Shown piece after piece: positions 12,535 to 20,057 of a stretch of 59,984 nt of DNA. The DNA comes from Cafeteria roenbergensis (Eukaryota; Sar; Bigyra; Bicosoecida; Cafeteriaceae), in contig VLTN01000100.1 in assembly GCA_008330645.1 (NCBI GenBank), positions 1 to 59,984 of the forward strand. Direction: 5' to 3'. The translations under genes were made by a program, and so were the position numbers. The notes beneath the pieces are model-generated. The model searched no databases. It had not been told where the DNA came from and saw only the letters and a program-made list of their open reading frames with translations. Within the stretch, counting starts at the first letter, position 1, and each line of letters opens with the position of its first letter.

Positions 12535-12726
12535 TTATTCAAAACTTAATTTTACTGTTTTGTTGAACTTCATAAACAAGCTTACTATTTGAAGTATATG
12601 TTCTTCCTTGTTCATATACTTTTTGAATGTAATATTAACAACGTAGTCCTTCCATTTTTTAGATTGTAGTTTTTTTTCTATCCAGCATAACAGCTTTTTA
12701 AATTTCATTTTTATAGTATTTACCAT
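12535..12726 (-). CDS. Small basic protein, unknown (63 aa)
   Basis: A short Lys-rich ORF downstream of the polymerase gene on the same strand, with its start 43 bp past the polymerase stop. It reads as one or two basic amphipathic helices (KKLLCWIEKKLQSKKWKDY). There is no recognised domain. AT-rich DNA yields such ORFs by chance, but position and strand fit a small gene behind PolB. The 12485-12534 gap is featureless. Confidence 0.35.
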   Translation of the reverse strand: MVNTIKMKFKKLLCWIEKKLQSKKWKDYVVNITFKKYMNKEEHILQIVSLFMKFNKTVKLSFE

Positions 12727-12769
12727 ATATTGTTATACGATAAATAGAAACTAAAAAATAAACTTATTA

Positions 12770-14602
12770 TTATGTCCAAACTTGGTGATGTAATTTTTGA
12801 ACTTCACAATTTCCCTTATTTTCTACTTTAAGTTGTCCAAAATCTGAACCAATAAGCTTTCTAAAATGTTTTTCATTAGCATTTTTTATAATAAAGCCAT
12901 CGGTATTAATTTGAATAATATCATCTGAAACATCAGAAATAGTATCAACTAACACTTTTCGTGAGTATGCATAAAGAAAAGGTTTAATTCTAGCAAATTC
13001 ATTTTTAAAGTAATTTTTAGAAATATATTCAATTTCTACAGTATTATTTTCAAAGTCAAAAGAAATATCTTCAATTCTTCCTTTTTTGAGATCAATTTCA
13101 CTATCAATGCTTTGGATGACTGATTTAGAATTTTTTCTAATAAGAAAACCATAAAGAACAGTCAACACGTTTTTAGACATTGGGACTTTATCATATTTAT
13201 ACTTTTTCATATAATTTACAAATGGTGCAAATAGTTGTCTTCCGCTAACTCGTTTTTCTTTAGGATAAAATAAATGATTGGGTTTATCCTTTGTATCAAC
13301 AAGTGAAACGTCACAGTCATATTTAATATATTGTGCTACATCTTGACTCGTCACCCATCCAGTTGAAGGTTTCCTTAAAATATTCCACAATGAATCTTTA
13401 CATTTGCCTTGTTCAACATTAACACAGTAAAAGCCATATTGTGGATATTGCCCTATCTCACTCAACTTTTTATATTGTGGCTCTCCAACAGGAAACCAGT
13501 AGACAGATTTTGACATTATGAAAGAATAAAAACTGTTAAAATCTAATTTTATACAATTTTTATATTTTCCAGTTTTATACATCATTGTAGGCCCCAATGT
13601 TGCTTTATTAATATATAATGCTTCTAAATAGTTAATTTGTGGAGGTGTTGGAATGGTTTGGGAATGTTTCCAAAATAGATAAAGTGCAGTGTTTGTAACT
13701 CCTCCATATTTAATAATATCAATTTCGGATGCTTGTTTAAAAGCTTCAATATCTTTGAGTGTTTGTTTAGAAAAATCTATAAGTGGGGTATCTTTACATT
13801 GTTTAGGTTTATTAAAAATAAAAGATGTTTTTCTGTGAGTTGATGCATATTTATTTAACTGTTTGGCTGTAAACTTTTGGAAAAGTCCATCATGATAAAT
13901 TTCAAATCCATCTTTGGTCTTATGTTTGAAAATTGCTGAGGTATTATTATATTTAATTCTTGGGAAAGGTCTGATATTTTCAAGGGTAAAATGTTCATCT
14001 TTTAACTTCAACTTAACACATTGAACAAATGACGGATCAATAAAATCCATTGTTGCATCACCCGACACAATAAAATTGTATCTTAATTCTCTATGCAGAA
14101 CTTTAAGTAAATTTACTGGTACTTTATCATTTCTATTTAATCCTAATTTTTCTTTGAGATATCTTGGGCGATTATATCCTTTTTTCATGAACTCAATTCC
14201 TCCAACAGCTTCAGCAATGCACCAAAACAAGCAATCATTTTTGGCATCCTTGCCACCTTGAGCAAACTTGACACTTGGGTAAATAATGAAAACAAAACTA
14301 TTATATAATCCATTGGCAGGTGCAAGAGATGCATGATATTCATTTTCATTTACAACTTCATATTCACCATTTTCAGGTTCACCATCATAAATATATGTTG
14401 TTTTTCCTAACATTCTGTCCAGTGAATCAGGTGTCCTGATGTTAATCAATCCATCTTTAACTTGCAACTGTCCGATGGCTTTTTTAGCCAGTTTTTTAAT
14501 ATCAGCTTTGCTAATTCCATCTGGCTTTTCAAAATAATAATGTAAAGCATTTTTTCCGTTGCTTGTTGATGGAAGAGTTTGCTTAAAAACTTTGAGTGAC
14601 AT
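12770..14602 (-). CDS. Family B DNA polymerase (protein-primed type) with OTU-like N-terminal region
   Basis: A 610-aa protein, about the length known for mavirus PolB. Palm motif A is KLDFNSFYS (Asp354), motif B KNVLTVLYG (Lys477-Gly485), motif C INTDGF (Asp568). Motif C has Asn where most family B enzymes have the first Asp of DTD; the metal-binding second Asp is kept. No clear 3'-5' exonuclease motifs are seen. Residues 115-205 contain KNDCLFWCI (Cys124) and DEHFTL (His204), resembling the Cys and His boxes of OTU-type cysteine proteases. That domain call is an inference. With linear ends bearing TIRs, protein-primed replication of the element is the expected role. It shares a 95-bp divergent promoter region with the D5 helicase. 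Confidence 0.85.
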   Translation of the reverse strand: MSLKVFKQTLPSTSNGKNALHYYFEKPDGISKADIKKLAKKAIGQLQVKDGLINIRTPDSLDRMLGKTTYIYDGEPENGEYEVVNENEYHASLAPANGLYNSFVFIIYPSVKFAQGGKDAKNDCLFWCIAEAVGGIEFMKKGYNRPRYLKEKLGLNRNDKVPVNLLKVLHRELRYNFIVSGDATMDFIDPSFVQCVKLKLKDEHFTLENIRPFPRIKYNNTSAIFKHKTKDGFEIYHDGLFQKFTAKQLNKYASTHRKTSFIFNKPKQCKDTPLIDFSKQTLKDIEAFKQASEIDIIKYGGVTNTALYLFWKHSQTIPTPPQINYLEALYINKATLGPTMMYKTGKYKNCIKLDFNSFYSFIMSKSVYWFPVGEPQYKKLSEIGQYPQYGFYCVNVEQGKCKDSLWNILRKPSTGWVTSQDVAQYIKYDCDVSLVDTKDKPNHLFYPKEKRVSGRQLFAPFVNYMKKYKYDKVPMSKNVLTVLYGFLIRKNSKSVIQSIDSEIDLKKGRIEDISFDFENNTVEIEYISKNYFKNEFARIKPFLYAYSRKVLVDTISDVSDDIIQINTDGFIIKNANEKHFRKLIGSDFGQLKVENKGNCEVQKLHHQVWT

Positions 14603-14697
14603 TGGTTTACTATATATAGATAATAATTTTTTAAGTGTTATTTAATTTTTTAAACAATTTTAAAATACTTAAAAAATTAATTATATAATATAGTAAA
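14603..14697. promoter_or_regulatory. Divergent early-type promoter between PolB and D5 helicase
   Basis: This 95-bp AT-rich spacer carries the shared motif once for each gene. TAACACTTAAAAAA (minus strand, about 14627-14640) faces PolB and ATACTTAAAAAATTA (about 14665-14679) faces the helicase. TATATATA and TATATAATATA boxes lie between the motifs and the start codons. The same motif is found before the integrase/zinc finger pair, the small SF3 helicase, the 140-aa gene and both GIY-YIG genes. Confidence 0.6.
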
Positions 14698-16671
14698 ATG
14701 GAATTTCAATTTACTAAATCCTTCATTAAGAATCAGATCAAGAAACTGTCAGATGCTTTAGACTTCTCCGATTTTGAAAACACAAGTTCAAGCACTTTCA
14801 AAGTTGCGAACAAGATATTGGGGACATTTCCAACAATGTCATCAGAAGGAAAAGACTTCTTAATTTATGATAAATCAGATGGATTGTGGAAAAAGGTATA
14901 TATGGAAGATTCAAAGTTATTTAAAATTTTAATGACAAGTTTTGATAAAGTTTTTGACAAGAAACGTGACGAACTCAATGAATTAATAAAAAATGAAAAC
15001 ACCGAATTCAACAACAGCTTTGGAAATGTTGAAAAACAGAATCAACACAGGTATAAAATAAACCAACTACAAAAATTGTCTAAACATGTTTCAAATATTA
15101 GTTCTGGGGTCATTTGTAATAAATACTGTGTAGAAATGAGTAAAACATTATATTCACTCTGTTCATCTGTAAATTGCTATGGCACGAATGAGAAAAAGAA
15201 CAAATATCGTATTATTTCCAATGATAAAGTAATTATTGATTTACAAAGTGGAAAGTGTTTGAATGTAGTTTCTAAAACTTGTGCGATGTCAAGAATTCCA
15301 TTTAACTTTTTGGGTTTTGATGAAGAATGCCCAAATGCAAACAACTTTTTACTTCAACTTTGTAATAATGATAAGCTTAGATGTGAGAGTTTAAAATCAG
15401 TTTTAGGTTATTGCATTACAAATTTAAATGATGCGAAAAAGCTTTTTATTTTTTATGGAAAAGAGGGAAACAATGGAAAATCTGTTTTATTGCAAGTTTT
15501 AAAAGGATTATTAGGGACTAAAACACAACCAGTTACTCAAGATTTATTAATTAGCAGTAGCAAAACATCAAGCAATGGAAACCCAGAACTACTGACTTTG
15601 AGAAATGTTACTTTAGGTGTTCTGTCTGAGCTTCAAGATAATCAACGTCTAAATGAAACAGTATTCAAAACTATCACAGGAGGTGACGAAATGAGTGCCA
15701 GAGCGTTATTTTCTAATAAAATGTGTACTTTCACATTACCAACAAAAATTATTACACATTCCAATAAACCTGCATACATTGATACATCAGATAAAGCAAG
15801 TAAAAACCGTTTACATGTTACCTATTTTGACGCCGTGTTTTGTGAAAATCCAACAAAACCAAATGAGTTTAAAAAGATTCCTAAATTTGCGGAAACATTT
15901 TTAAAAGATCATGGTGACGAATTCTTTACTTTGTGTGTTCAATACGCTAAAAAGTATATTGATGAAGGTTTAATAGAAAATGAAAGCACAAAGAGAGATA
16001 AAGAAAGATATATTGAGATGATTGATCCCATTCATCAGTTTATAAATAATACTTATGAAGAATGTGAAAATGGAATTGAATATTTGAATGATATCTGGGG
16101 TGATTTTAAAAACTATTGCTTAGAAAGAAATGTTCCATACCATCAAATTAATAAGAGAAAGCCCGCATTAGTTAAAAGTTTGACAGCAAAATTTAAGAAG
16201 ATTAAAAAGAATAACAAGTTCAGACGTGGAGACAGCACAGCTTTTAAAGGATTGAGAAATGTCAACAATGAAGGAGAAGATGAAGGATCTTTTGGATTTG
16301 ATGAAATTGAAGATGATACAGTAAATATGATGGCAAATGTAAAAAGAATTAACCAACAGTTTTACATTGATAAAAAAGGATTTACATCTAATAAAGAACT
16401 CAAAGAGACTTTTGATGATATTCCAGATCTTATTAATTTCCTTAGAAATATGGGAATTCCAGAAGTAAAAAGAAAAGATAGAGGTTTTAGACTGACCAAG
16501 TTTGAAACTGAAGAACCAGAAAAAGAACAAGAAGCAGAACCAGAAAATATAAAATGTAAAAAATTAGAAAATGAACTCAAAACATTATCAAAAAATGTGA
16601 TCAGTAAAACCAGTAAAAAAAAGATAGTTGAAGAGTTCGCATTTGATAATATTGATGACTTTGAAGCATGA
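14698..16671 (+). CDS. D5-type primase-helicase (SF3)
   Basis: A 657-aa protein, close to mavirus MV02 in size. Walker A is GKEGNNGKS (residues 254-262). It is followed by VLSELQDNQRLNE (Walker B), the TGGDEMSAR motif, ITHSNKPAY (sensor/motif C) and an RL arginine-finger region. This is the classic D5/poxvirus-like SF3 helicase order. The N-terminal 200 residues hold several Cys and correspond to the D5_N/linker area. I see no clear archaeo-eukaryotic primase catalytic triad, so primase activity is assumed from family position only. The C-terminal 40 residues are Lys/Glu-rich coiled coil. It should unwind the element genome during replication in the giant-virus factory. Confidence 0.88.
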   Translation: MEFQFTKSFIKNQIKKLSDALDFSDFENTSSSTFKVANKILGTFPTMSSEGKDFLIYDKSDGLWKKVYMEDSKLFKILMTSFDKVFDKKRDELNELIKNENTEFNNSFGNVEKQNQHRYKINQLQKLSKHVSNISSGVICNKYCVEMSKTLYSLCSSVNCYGTNEKKNKYRIISNDKVIIDLQSGKCLNVVSKTCAMSRIPFNFLGFDEECPNANNFLLQLCNNDKLRCESLKSVLGYCITNLNDAKKLFIFYGKEGNNGKSVLLQVLKGLLGTKTQPVTQDLLISSSKTSSNGNPELLTLRNVTLGVLSELQDNQRLNETVFKTITGGDEMSARALFSNKMCTFTLPTKIITHSNKPAYIDTSDKASKNRLHVTYFDAVFCENPTKPNEFKKIPKFAETFLKDHGDEFFTLCVQYAKKYIDEGLIENESTKRDKERYIEMIDPIHQFINNTYEECENGIEYLNDIWGDFKNYCLERNVPYHQINKRKPALVKSLTAKFKKIKKNNKFRRGDSTAFKGLRNVNNEGEDEGSFGFDEIEDDTVNMMANVKRINQQFYIDKKGFTSNKELKETFDDIPDLINFLRNMGIPEVKRKDRGFRLTKFETEEPEKEQEAEPENIKCKKLENELKTLSKNVISKTSKKKIVEEFAFDNIDDFEA

Positions 16672-16745
16672 TAATATAATCAATGTAAAGAACCCACTAT
16701 ATAAACCCAACATTTTTTTAAGTCATTACAAATGATTATTAGACT

Positions 16746-17759
16746 TTAAGAAGTTTCATAATCGTTGATTAGCTGTTGATGGTCTTTGAGTGTATTTTTA
16801 CTTTCCCAAGTCCAATCATCAGGATGTGGATAATGTTTCCATTCTACTAAGTATTGTAATTTTCCTTTAACTTTTCTCTTGTTTCTGAGCCTTATCGGAT
16901 GAAATTCACCGCTTCGTAACTCAAAGATTGGTAATAACTGCTGTTTATGAAATAGTGTTTCTGGAAGTTCTTCAAGTTTGTACATCGGAGGGCTGTTGTT
17001 TGATAAGATAATATCACCAATGGTATACACTTTTAAGCTATATCTTATATCGCCTTCTCTAAATTTTCCGTGTAATTTTTCACCAGTGATGGGATTAATG
17101 GGATAGTCAAGTTTTCGTCTTACTTTTTCACCAATTTTTAAGAACACACATTTATTTTTTGGGCATATAATTTTAATTTCCTTTTTTTCTGGATTTTCTT
17201 TTGGAACTTCACGTTTTCTCTTCTTGTTTAAGTACTTTCGTAAATCAGCGAGATAATGCACCCATTCAGTATTCCTTTTTCCTGTGTTCAGTTCTTGCCT
17301 CAGCATGGCAATATTAAGAGCTTTCCCTATTTGCCTGTTTAATGATTCTACAACACCTTGAGAATTATGTCTCTGTGGCAAAGCACGACGGATTTTAATA
17401 TTTTCTTTTTCTGCCCATTTTGTGAAATCACCCTTAAATTCTGATCCATCATCAACCTGAATAATAAATGGCTGTTTTAATATTTTCCGTTGATAGATAT
17501 TTTTTAGTGCTTTAATCACTTGTAAAGATGATTTAGTTGTTAGAGGCTCAAAATCTGCCAGTCTTGTCATTAAATCAGTGACCACAAGTAAATATTTGTT
17601 TCCTGTTGGATCAGTTGGTAAAAATAATAAATCCATTTGATGGGTAGAATTTGGCTTAGAGTATTGATTAAAGTTCCCCTCTCTTTTGACTTTTGGTGGT
17701 TTTTTTAGCAAGTCCTTTAATATGTAGGATGATTTTTTTACTTCAAACATATCACTCAT
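16746..17759 (-). CDS. Retroviral-type (rve) integrase with C-terminal chromodomain
   Basis: A 337-aa protein. The DDE core is intact: Asp43 (HQMDLLF), Asp103 (VDDGSEF) and Glu138 (GVVESLNR), giving the canonical D-35-E spacing. An N-terminal HHCC zinc domain is not evident. Residues about 287-335 (YLVEWKHYPHPDDWTWE) form a chromodomain, the module that in chromoviruses and Polintons targets insertion to marked chromatin. The enzyme explains the 5-bp target duplication. It is divergently transcribed from the zinc-finger gene over 77 bp. Convergent with the D5 helicase, with 74 bp between stops. All catalytic residues are present, so it may still be active. Confidence 0.92.
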   Translation of the reverse strand: MSDMFEVKKSSYILKDLLKKPPKVKREGNFNQYSKPNSTHQMDLLFLPTDPTGNKYLLVVTDLMTRLADFEPLTTKSSLQVIKALKNIYQRKILKQPFIIQVDDGSEFKGDFTKWAEKENIKIRRALPQRHNSQGVVESLNRQIGKALNIAMLRQELNTGKRNTEWVHYLADLRKYLNKKRKREVPKENPEKKEIKIICPKNKCVFLKIGEKVRRKLDYPINPITGEKLHGKFREGDIRYSLKVYTIGDIILSNNSPPMYKLEELPETLFHKQQLLPIFELRSGEFHPIRLRNKRKVKGKLQYLVEWKHYPHPDDWTWESKNTLKDHQQLINDYETS

Positions 17760-17836
17760 TATATAATTCCAGTAGATAAAAATTTAATATAATAAAACAC
17801 TTAAGAAATAAACACATACAATAAAGTAAGTTCATA
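17760..17836. promoter_or_regulatory. Divergent early-type promoter between integrase and zinc-finger gene
   Basis: AAAACACTTAAGAAATAAA lies at about 17795-17812. Its core CTTAAG is a palindrome, so one element can serve both directions. The integrase start is preceded by TATATA directly at the ATG. Assignment rests on the motif's recurrence upstream of other replication-side genes. Confidence 0.5.
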
Positions 17837-18031
17837 ATGAATCTCACCGCAGATATGAAAGCTTACCGCAAACAATATTATAAAACTCATAAAGAGAATA
17901 TATTAAAGAGTATGTCAGAAATGATAAAATGCGAAGCCTGTAACTGTAATATTCAAAAACAATGGAAAAGAAGACACGAAAACACACAAAAACATAAAAG
18001 AAACCAATACAAACTAGAAAAATCCAGATAG
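17837..18031 (+). CDS. Small C2H2-like zinc-finger protein, probably truncated by a frameshift
   Basis: A 64-aa product. A basic helix with repeated Tyr/Lys (YRKQYYKTHKENI) leads into a single finger with Cys-x2-Cys then His-x5-His (KCEACNCNIQ...RRHENTQKH). This layout is common in small proteins of giant viruses and virophages and suggests nucleic-acid binding. The stop TAG at 18029-18031 follows an A5 run (18018-18022). One base fewer there would join the frame to the coding-like extension at 18027-18146, giving a protein of about 103 aa. The present form may therefore be an indel mutant or a consensus error. Confidence 0.7.
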   Translation: MNLTADMKAYRKQYYKTHKENILKSMSEMIKCEACNCNIQKQWKRRHENTQKHKRNQYKLEKSR

Positions 18032-18146
18032 TCAAGATGATCAAAGTGAACAGAGTAAAGAAGTGGATAGAATAAAAAAGCAACTTGAAAAAACAATGGC
18101 AAAAGTAGAAATGCTAAATGAAAAACTAAAAGCAGTTTCTGTATAA
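18027..18146 (+). pseudogene. Out-of-frame coiled-coil extension of the zinc-finger gene
   Basis: Read from GAT at 18027, 39 codons run to TAA at 18144-18146. They encode an acidic linker (DSQDDQSEQSKE) and a Leu/Met/Lys heptad-like helix (IKKQLEKTMAKVEMLNEKL). This is typical of real protein and not of random AT-rich DNA. It lies directly after the zinc-finger ORF in the +1 frame. A zinc finger followed by a C-terminal dimerisation helix is a sensible architecture. Confidence 0.5.
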
Positions 18147-18156
18147 TTTTTTTTTT

Positions 18157-18207
18157 AATATCAGGCGTTGTTATTAAGATATCCTGAATAAAAACACTTA
18201 AAAAATA
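18157..18207 (+). repeat. Direct repeat, copy A, upstream of the small SF3 helicase gene
   Basis: AATATCAGGCGTTGTTATT, then a variable 11-12 bp, then AATAAAAACACTTAAAAAAT. Nearly the same ~50 bp recurs at 18697-18747, just after the same gene. The 3' half is the early-type promoter motif; the 5' half is shared by no other intergenic region I can see. Confidence 0.75.
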
Positions 18208-18226
18208 ATTTGGTCATAACAATAGA

Positions 18227-18682
18227 ATGAATCCTAAAAAACTCAACATAATCACCAAACTAAAACAATGGCAAAAAGATATTGAGAATTTGCTGAATGA
18301 TGAATCAATTCCAATGATACATTGGTATTATGATAATAAAGGATGGGTTGGAAAAACAGCAATCACCAAATATATGCATTTCCATCACGATGTTCCTTTT
18401 TCCAGGGAAGGAGATGGCAAAATGATGAAAAAAATAGTCATGCATCACTTTAAGAGAAAAAAGGAACTCCCAAAGATGTTCATTTTAGATTTTACACACC
18501 AAAACATCATGAAGAGAGACTTTTATGATGGGCTGACAGAATTAAATGATGGTGTGATTTCGGGATCTACAAAATTTGGATGTCCAAACGTATTTAACAA
18601 ATTCAATATTGTGATCTTGTCCAAAAAGTTACCTGACTTTAAAAAGATTTCAGAATGGAAAGTGAAAGTAATTCATATTTGA
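18227..18682 (+). CDS. Small SF3 helicase domain resembling CRESS-DNA virus Rep helicases
   Basis: A 151-aa protein. WYYDNKGWVGKTAITKYM matches the Rep-type Walker A context (W-h-x-D-x-x-G-x-x-GKT). FILDFTH is a Walker B. The following YDGLTELNDGVISGSTKFG matches the Rep signature of a DG pair then a KYG-like block. NIVILSKKLPDF occupies motif C, with Ser where Asn is usual. No HUH endonuclease domain precedes it, so this is a stand-alone or captured helicase domain. It is the second SF3 ATPase in the element, unlike the large D5 enzyme. Possible roles are helper helicase, replication regulator or interference with a competitor; none is shown. The gene is flanked by ~50-bp direct repeats. Confidence 0.65.
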   Translation: MNPKKLNIITKLKQWQKDIENLLNDESIPMIHWYYDNKGWVGKTAITKYMHFHHDVPFSREGDGKMMKKIVMHHFKRKKELPKMFILDFTHQNIMKRDFYDGLTELNDGVISGSTKFGCPNVFNKFNIVILSKKLPDFKKISEWKVKVIHI

Positions 18683-18696
18683 AGTGAACTATTTTG

Positions 18697-18747
18697 ATAA
18701 TATCAGGCGTTGTTATTGAGAAACCCTTAATAAAAACACTTAAAAAA
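18697..18747 (+). repeat. Direct repeat, copy B, downstream of the small SF3 helicase gene
   Basis: The second copy of the ~50-bp repeat. It serves as the upstream region of the 140-aa gene starting at 18771 and contains the ACACTTAAAAAAT motif (about 18737-18749) followed by a TATATAAT box. Confidence 0.75.
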
Positions 18748-18770
18748 TATTGATATATAATTTATTAAGT

Positions 18771-19190
18771 ATGAGTTTTCAGTTTCAAAAATACATCGGT
18801 GATTTTGAAGAATTGGAAGAACTTGGAGAGGATCTTGTCAATTTAGTGTTGGATTTAAAACACAATGAACTGCAAATTAAAACACTTGTCCAACACATAA
18901 AAAAAGAAAAATATTTAAGACAACTTGAGAATTTGGGGAAACCACAAAAGAAGAAACTAAAAGAAATTGATTCTTTTAAAGAGATACTACATCACAAAAT
19001 TCAAATTAATGAGCAGAAACAGAAAAACTTCATTTACATAATTGAACCATATGAAAATGAACTAAATCATATGAATAAATTATATGATACAGTGAGCAGT
19101 GTGCAAATATCCATATCAGCTTCACTTCAAATGATTTCATTGATTAAAAGAATCTATGACAGAATACAAGAGAATAAACAACATTTATAA
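18771..19190 (+). CDS. Unknown coiled-coil protein (140 aa)
   Basis: I chose the ATG at 18771 rather than the in-frame ATG at 18750, because 18771 lies a normal distance behind the early-type motif and TATATAAT box, which the longer form would read through. The protein is almost wholly helical, with an acidic N-terminus (FEELEELGEDL), a basic middle and hydrophobic heptads to the end. No family is recognised. Its stop codon abuts the stop of the convergent gene 19191-19460 with no spacer. Confidence 0.65.
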   Translation: MSFQFQKYIGDFEELEELGEDLVNLVLDLKHNELQIKTLVQHIKKEKYLRQLENLGKPQKKKLKEIDSFKEILHHKIQINEQKQKNFIYIIEPYENELNHMNKLYDTVSSVQISISASLQMISLIKRIYDRIQENKQHL

Positions 19191-19460
19191 TCACCATTTA
19201 TATAATTTAATAATTTCTTTATAAAGTTGATTATATTCATCTTCTGCTTGTTTAATATTTCGTTGTAAATTTTTAATCTGCATTTCTTTTACGTCTTTCT
19301 CATCCATTTCATTTTCAAAGCAGAGTTTATATGTGTCGCTATGTTTCATATTGTCAAATTGTTTTTGATACTTTTTTAAAGTAACTTTCATATTTTCTAT
19401 TTCTTTATGAAAGTTCACCAACAGTTTAAGGTTTTTTGCGTGAGTTGAAGGCCAACACAT
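19191..19460 (-). CDS. Unknown coiled-coil protein (89 aa)
   Basis: A Lys/Glu/Asn-rich helical protein with heptad spacing over residues 15-85 and no recognised domain. The start codon is joined to a TTAATATATA box (TATATAATG type), as in the virion-side genes. It lies downstream of and co-directional with the protease and ATPase, so it may belong to that transcription block. A small structural or scaffolding role is possible but not shown. Confidence 0.6.
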   Translation of the reverse strand: MCWPSTHAKNLKLLVNFHKEIENMKVTLKKYQKQFDNMKHSDTYKLCFENEMDEKDVKEMQIKNLQRNIKQAEDEYNQLYKEIIKLYKW

Positions 19461-19482
19461 TATATATTAAGTTTATATAAAA

Positions 19483-20046
19483 TTAATTAAACATAAGAGA
19501 TGGTATATCATCAGCACTTAAATTATATTTTTTTTGCAATGCTTTAACTAATTGATTAAATTGATCATTAGTTAAATTACTGTATCTATTTCTCATCAAT
19601 GCCCATCGTCCACAAGTGCTGATGGGTGGATCTGCTTGATGTGGATACTGGCTAAAATCAACATTATAACCACTGTTAATCAAATGTCGAATTAATGAAT
19701 TATTTTCTTCGTTGTATAAATTTCTATCTGCATATTTCTTTTGTCCAACATCTGGTTTTTCTCCGTAAGAATCATAAAAATAAATTGTATGATCTTGATT
19801 ATTTCTAATTAATGATACATAATGTCCATATGTGCTGTTTCCTTCTTGTCTCATTGGATAAAAGATGATAAGTCCGTGTTTTTTTCCAAATAATGCCTCA
19901 ATGCTTGGACTTTGAATGATGCTATCATACAGTATAACTTCAGGAGGAGATCGCTGTTTAGTATGTTTGTTCTTTTTCCATAAAGCTTTTAGTTCTTGAG
20001 GAGTTAAAAACTGAACTTTGATGTTTTCAAGTTTTCGTCTATTCAT
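19483..20046 (-). CDS. Adenain/Ulp1-like cysteine protease, capsid maturation
   Basis: 187 aa, the length known for the mavirus protease. Catalytic residues are visible in the family order His75 (TYGHYVSL), Asp92 (YFYDSYGEKP), Gln137 (YPHQ, oxyanion hole) and Cys145 (STCGRWA). Mavirus-type and adenoviral proteases cleave capsid and minor virion proteins at small-residue sites. Candidate GG/GSG sites occur in the 123-aa protein and near the MCP C-terminus. It is co-directional with the ATPase 11 bp upstream, and the start is preceded by TATAATATAT. Confidence 0.9.
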   Translation of the reverse strand: MNRRKLENIKVQFLTPQELKALWKKNKHTKQRSPPEVILYDSIIQSPSIEALFGKKHGLIIFYPMRQEGNSTYGHYVSLIRNNQDHTIYFYDSYGEKPDVGQKKYADRNLYNEENNSLIRHLINSGYNVDFSQYPHQADPPISTCGRWALMRNRYSNLTNDQFNQLVKALQKKYNLSADDIPSLMFN

Positions 20047-20057
20047 ATATATTATAC

